DNA from: an uncultured Bacilli bacterium | Lineage (GTDB): Bacteria > Bacillota_I > Bacilli_A > RF39 > UBA660 | Assembly: GCA_947632325.1 (NCBI GenBank) | Contig: CANROU010000011.1 | Location: 1-33,229, forward strand | Length of the DNA stretch: 33,229 nucleotides | Direction: 5' to 3' | Shown here: in pieces, positions 31,393 through 33,229 of the stretch | How the letters are laid out: every line of letters begins with the position of its first letter | Position numbering within the stretch: the stretch's first letter is position 1 | Notes under the pieces: model-generated | The model's database searches: none | The model's input: the letters and a program-made list of their open reading frames with translations, nothing else | What the model was told of the DNA's origin: nothing | Program-made: the position numbers and the translations under genes

Positions 31393-31931
31393 ATATTTCA
31401 TGTGATAAAATGAATAATCCCGTAAGTATTTTGTTAACCATAAACTTGCAACAAAACAAAGAATTATTATACTAAAATATTGTATTTTTATGAGTATCTC
31501 CTCATAGTTTCTTAAATACTTTTATAACAGTATGAGTATTTATAATATTTTAGTTTTTTATAGGATGTTTGTATAAATTGTTATAATTACTTATATTTTC
31601 ACTTTCAAAAGTAGTAAATTAGTAGTAAAACAGTTTAGAAAATATTGAATATATATTCTAAAATAAAGACTTGGGTCTAAATATTACCATTCTTACAAAA
31701 AAATTGTTTCTATCAATTTTTTTATGTGGATTTTCTGTTTGAATAAGAAATCATCTCTATCTAGAGATGAAATATATTTGCATGTACGGCAAGATAGAAC
31801 ATATTCGTCAATGGAGCGATTAAGGAAGTTATTTGCGAAAAATTTTCCTCCCAAATTTTGCTCAAAAAAATAATTGGATTAATCAACTGATATATAAATT
31901 ATAACATATTAAAAATAATTTTCAATAGCTA
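31393..31931. other. Gene-poor stretch with inverted repeats
   Basis: About 540 bases without a convincing gene. An 11-bp inverted repeat ACTAAAATATT (31471-31481) / AATATTTTAGT (31544-31554) encloses 62 bases and is followed by six T. A second low-GC hairpin is AAAAAAATTG / CAATTTTTTT near 31699-31725. CATCTCTA/TAGAGATG forms a further hairpin near 31752-31769. Around 31720-31870 the base composition is less AT-rich and three frames are open for 35-60 codons, so this may be a gene remnant. None has a ribosome site and start codon that agree. Confidence 0.4.
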
Positions 31932-31963
31932 TTGCATTTAAAACAAATGTTTGATATGATAAT
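31932..31963 (+). promoter_or_regulatory. Promoter of the MazF-like gene with a LexA/DinR-like box
   Basis: TTGCAT (31932-31937), 17 bases, TATGAT (31955-31960); GATAAT at 31958-31963 is an alternative -10. AAAACAAATGTTTG (31940-31953) shares 13 bases exactly with the box at the BRO promoter, and ATAATGC follows in both. Confidence 0.6.
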
Positions 31964-31992
31964 GCCATATATAAATGCAAGGAGCTGATTTT

Positions 31993-32688
31993 ATGAATGA
32001 AGATGAAATTGAAATAAAAAACAATGCAATTATTCATAAGGATAAATCTTTAAATAGATTAGATTTGTCTTTTTTAAAACATATAGAATTGAGCGAATAC
32101 AAAAAAAGTGAATTATTAGCATATTGGATAAATGATTTTGCTGAATATCATGATGAAGAAAGAACTTTTAATATTGCAAAATCTGGTATGTATTCTCGTG
32201 GCGATGTTATAAAAGTAAATTTAGGATTTAATATTGGCAATGAACTAGGTGGATTACATTATTGTATTGTTTTAAATAAATATGATAATACAAGAAATGG
32301 CGCTTTAAATATTATTCCATTAACATCGAGAAAGGACAATAAAAAATATGACTCTTCTTCTGTAAATCTTGGTAAAGAACTTTATAATGTTTTTCAAGAA
32401 AAAATTCAAAAGGAAAAGAAAAAGTTACAGCAAATATTAGATGAATTAGAAAAAATAAAAGATATTCCTATTAGTATTCAAAATATAATAGAAAAAGAAC
32501 AAAAATATATTGAAAAAATGGAAAATGAAATTTCTAAAATGCAAAAAGATAGTATTGCACTCATTAATCAAATAACAACAATTAGTAAACAGAGAATTTT
32601 CAAAGATACTGTTAGAAGAAATGTGAAAATATCAAGTGAATCACTTGATTTAATTGATAAACAAATCATTAAATTTTTTACTAAATAA
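31993..32688 (+). CDS. PemK/MazF-like toxin with N-terminal extension and coiled-coil insert
   Basis: 231 residues from ATG 31993, with AAGGAG 8 bases upstream; an ATG at 31975 overlaps that site. Residues 1-70 are an unusual N-terminal extension. The MazF core begins with SGMYSRGDVIKVNLG, then LGGLHYCIVLNKYDN and NIIPLTSR, the conserved strand pattern of this ribonuclease fold. Where a short MazF (about 115 residues) would continue, a strongly charged coiled coil of about 70 residues (about 135-200, Lys/Glu/Gln-rich) is inserted before the closing segment (ISKQRIFKDTVRRNVKISSESLDLIDKQIIKF). No antitoxin gene is next to it on either side. It may be a solo toxin or have its antitoxin function built in. 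Confidence 0.85.
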   Translation: MNEDEIEIKNNAIIHKDKSLNRLDLSFLKHIELSEYKKSELLAYWINDFAEYHDEERTFNIAKSGMYSRGDVIKVNLGFNIGNELGGLHYCIVLNKYDNTRNGALNIIPLTSRKDNKKYDSSSVNLGKELYNVFQEKIQKEKKKLQQILDELEKIKDIPISIQNIIEKEQKYIEKMENEISKMQKDSIALINQITTISKQRIFKDTVRRNVKISSESLDLIDKQIIKFFTK

Positions 32689-32696
32689 AATATAGA

Positions 32697-32777
32697 TGTT
32701 AAAAAGGAGAGTTGCTAGAACTCTCCAAAATCATTTAGGCTCCCGTCTTACTACAAAAGTAGTAGAGGGTTAAGTTA
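32697..32777 (-). ncRNA. Small RNA with its own promoter and terminator (candidate)
   Basis: On the minus strand a promoter (next entry) predicts a start near 32777. The ~80-nt RNA contains a TACTAC/GTAGTA hairpin with a UUUU loop, then a terminal 8-bp stem GGAGAGTT / AACTCTCC (32706-32726) followed by TTTTT (32705-32701). It overlaps no gene and is convergent with the MazF-like gene's 3' end. It could be a regulatory RNA, or just a terminator plus leftover promoter. No RNA family recognised. Confidence 0.5.
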
Positions 32778-32783
32778 AATATA

Positions 32784-32812
32784 TTTTAACATATAATATT
32801 TAACTTGTCAAA
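32784..32812 (-). promoter_or_regulatory. Promoter of the small RNA
   Basis: Read on the minus strand: TTGACA (32812-32807), 17 bases, TAAAAT (32789-32784). A near-consensus sigma-A promoter with ideal spacing. Confidence 0.7.
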
Positions 32813-32871
32813 CTATATTTGACACTAATATTATATGTTGGTTTGATAAACTTATACACTATTCTTTAATT

Positions 32872-33227
<356 letters not shown>

Positions 33228-33229
33228 TC

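Noticed and set aside
31471-31554. 11-bp inverted repeat enclosing 62 bases, as a possible miniature transposable element
   Set aside because: No target-site duplication is visible and the repeat is almost pure A/T. An AT-rich hairpin or terminator explains it as well.
31725-31875. Short frames on both strands in the gap before the MazF-like gene, one with a CxxC motif on the minus strand
   Set aside because: Three overlapping frames look equally protein-like and none has a matching start and ribosome site, so no single gene can be supported.
31993-32777. MazF-fold protein plus nearby small RNA as a type III (ToxN-ToxI) toxin-antitoxin pair
   Set aside because: Type III antitoxin RNAs are tandem repeats just upstream on the same strand. 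Here the RNA is on the opposite strand, downstream and without repeats.

Overview
This is a very AT-rich window using the standard bacterial code. TGA is a true stop, for example at the ATGA overlaps that end tsaE and the second TetR gene, and Trp is TGG, so the code-4 mycoplasmas are excluded. Strong AAGGAGG-type ribosome sites, sigma-A promoters, a CIRCE operator and the tsaE-tsaB-rimI-tsaD order point to a low-GC Bacillota, probably a gut-type Bacilli/Erysipelotrichia/Clostridia relative. The exact taxon cannot be told from this sequence.

Layout. (1) 1-5150 is accessory, element-like DNA. It has 24-bp tandem repeats at the edge, a minus-strand operon ssb / RNase J-like beta-CASP nuclease / ClpP-like protease, two surface proteins (an InlB-repeat, poly-Asn membrane-anchored protein and a lipoprotein), a structured minus-strand leader or small RNA, and an XRE regulator next to a 24-bp palindrome. 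A degenerate 5S rRNA lies at the border with the core region (about 5277-5350). (2) 5454-8850 is core: the t6A operon tsaE-tsaB-rimI-tsaD, convergent with deoD. (3) 8948-13489 holds a TetR regulator and a divergent MMPL/RND transporter whose extracellular loop carries eight tandem helical repeats. (4) 13582-17899 is a TetR-controlled redox operon: iron-sulfur flavoprotein, amidohydrolase, membrane-anchored flavodoxin, soluble flavodoxin, a quinol monooxygenase broken by one in-frame stop, a carboxymuconolactone decarboxylase-like protein and a cupin. (5) 17964-19730 is an accessory patch with a BRO-N antirepressor-like gene, the ruin of a second cupin gene and an HD hydrolase. (6) 19726-22244 is a minus-strand NMT1/THI5-type ABC transporter. 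(7) 22411-25426 is a probable RiPP locus: GNAT, radical SAM/SPASM maturase, a 59-residue six-cysteine precursor peptide with its own strong ribosome site, a terminator, and a metal amidohydrolase. (8) 25494-31392 is core: pcrA, a sugar nucleotidyltransferase, htpG under CIRCE, and a YfbR-like HD protein. (9) 31393-33229 is accessory: a PemK/MazF-like toxin with a coiled-coil tail and no antitoxin gene, a second minus-strand small RNA, and a serine recombinase truncated by fusion to the tail of another gene.

The most interesting point is the small cysteine-rich peptide at 24213-24392 beside a radical SAM/SPASM enzyme with all its cluster cysteines. It looks like a thioether-type (sactipeptide/ranthipeptide-like) RiPP system. 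Second are the two accessory genes at 18015 and 31993, whose promoters share a 13-bp LexA/DinR-like box. Third is the MMPL transporter with about 600 residues of repeats in one loop.
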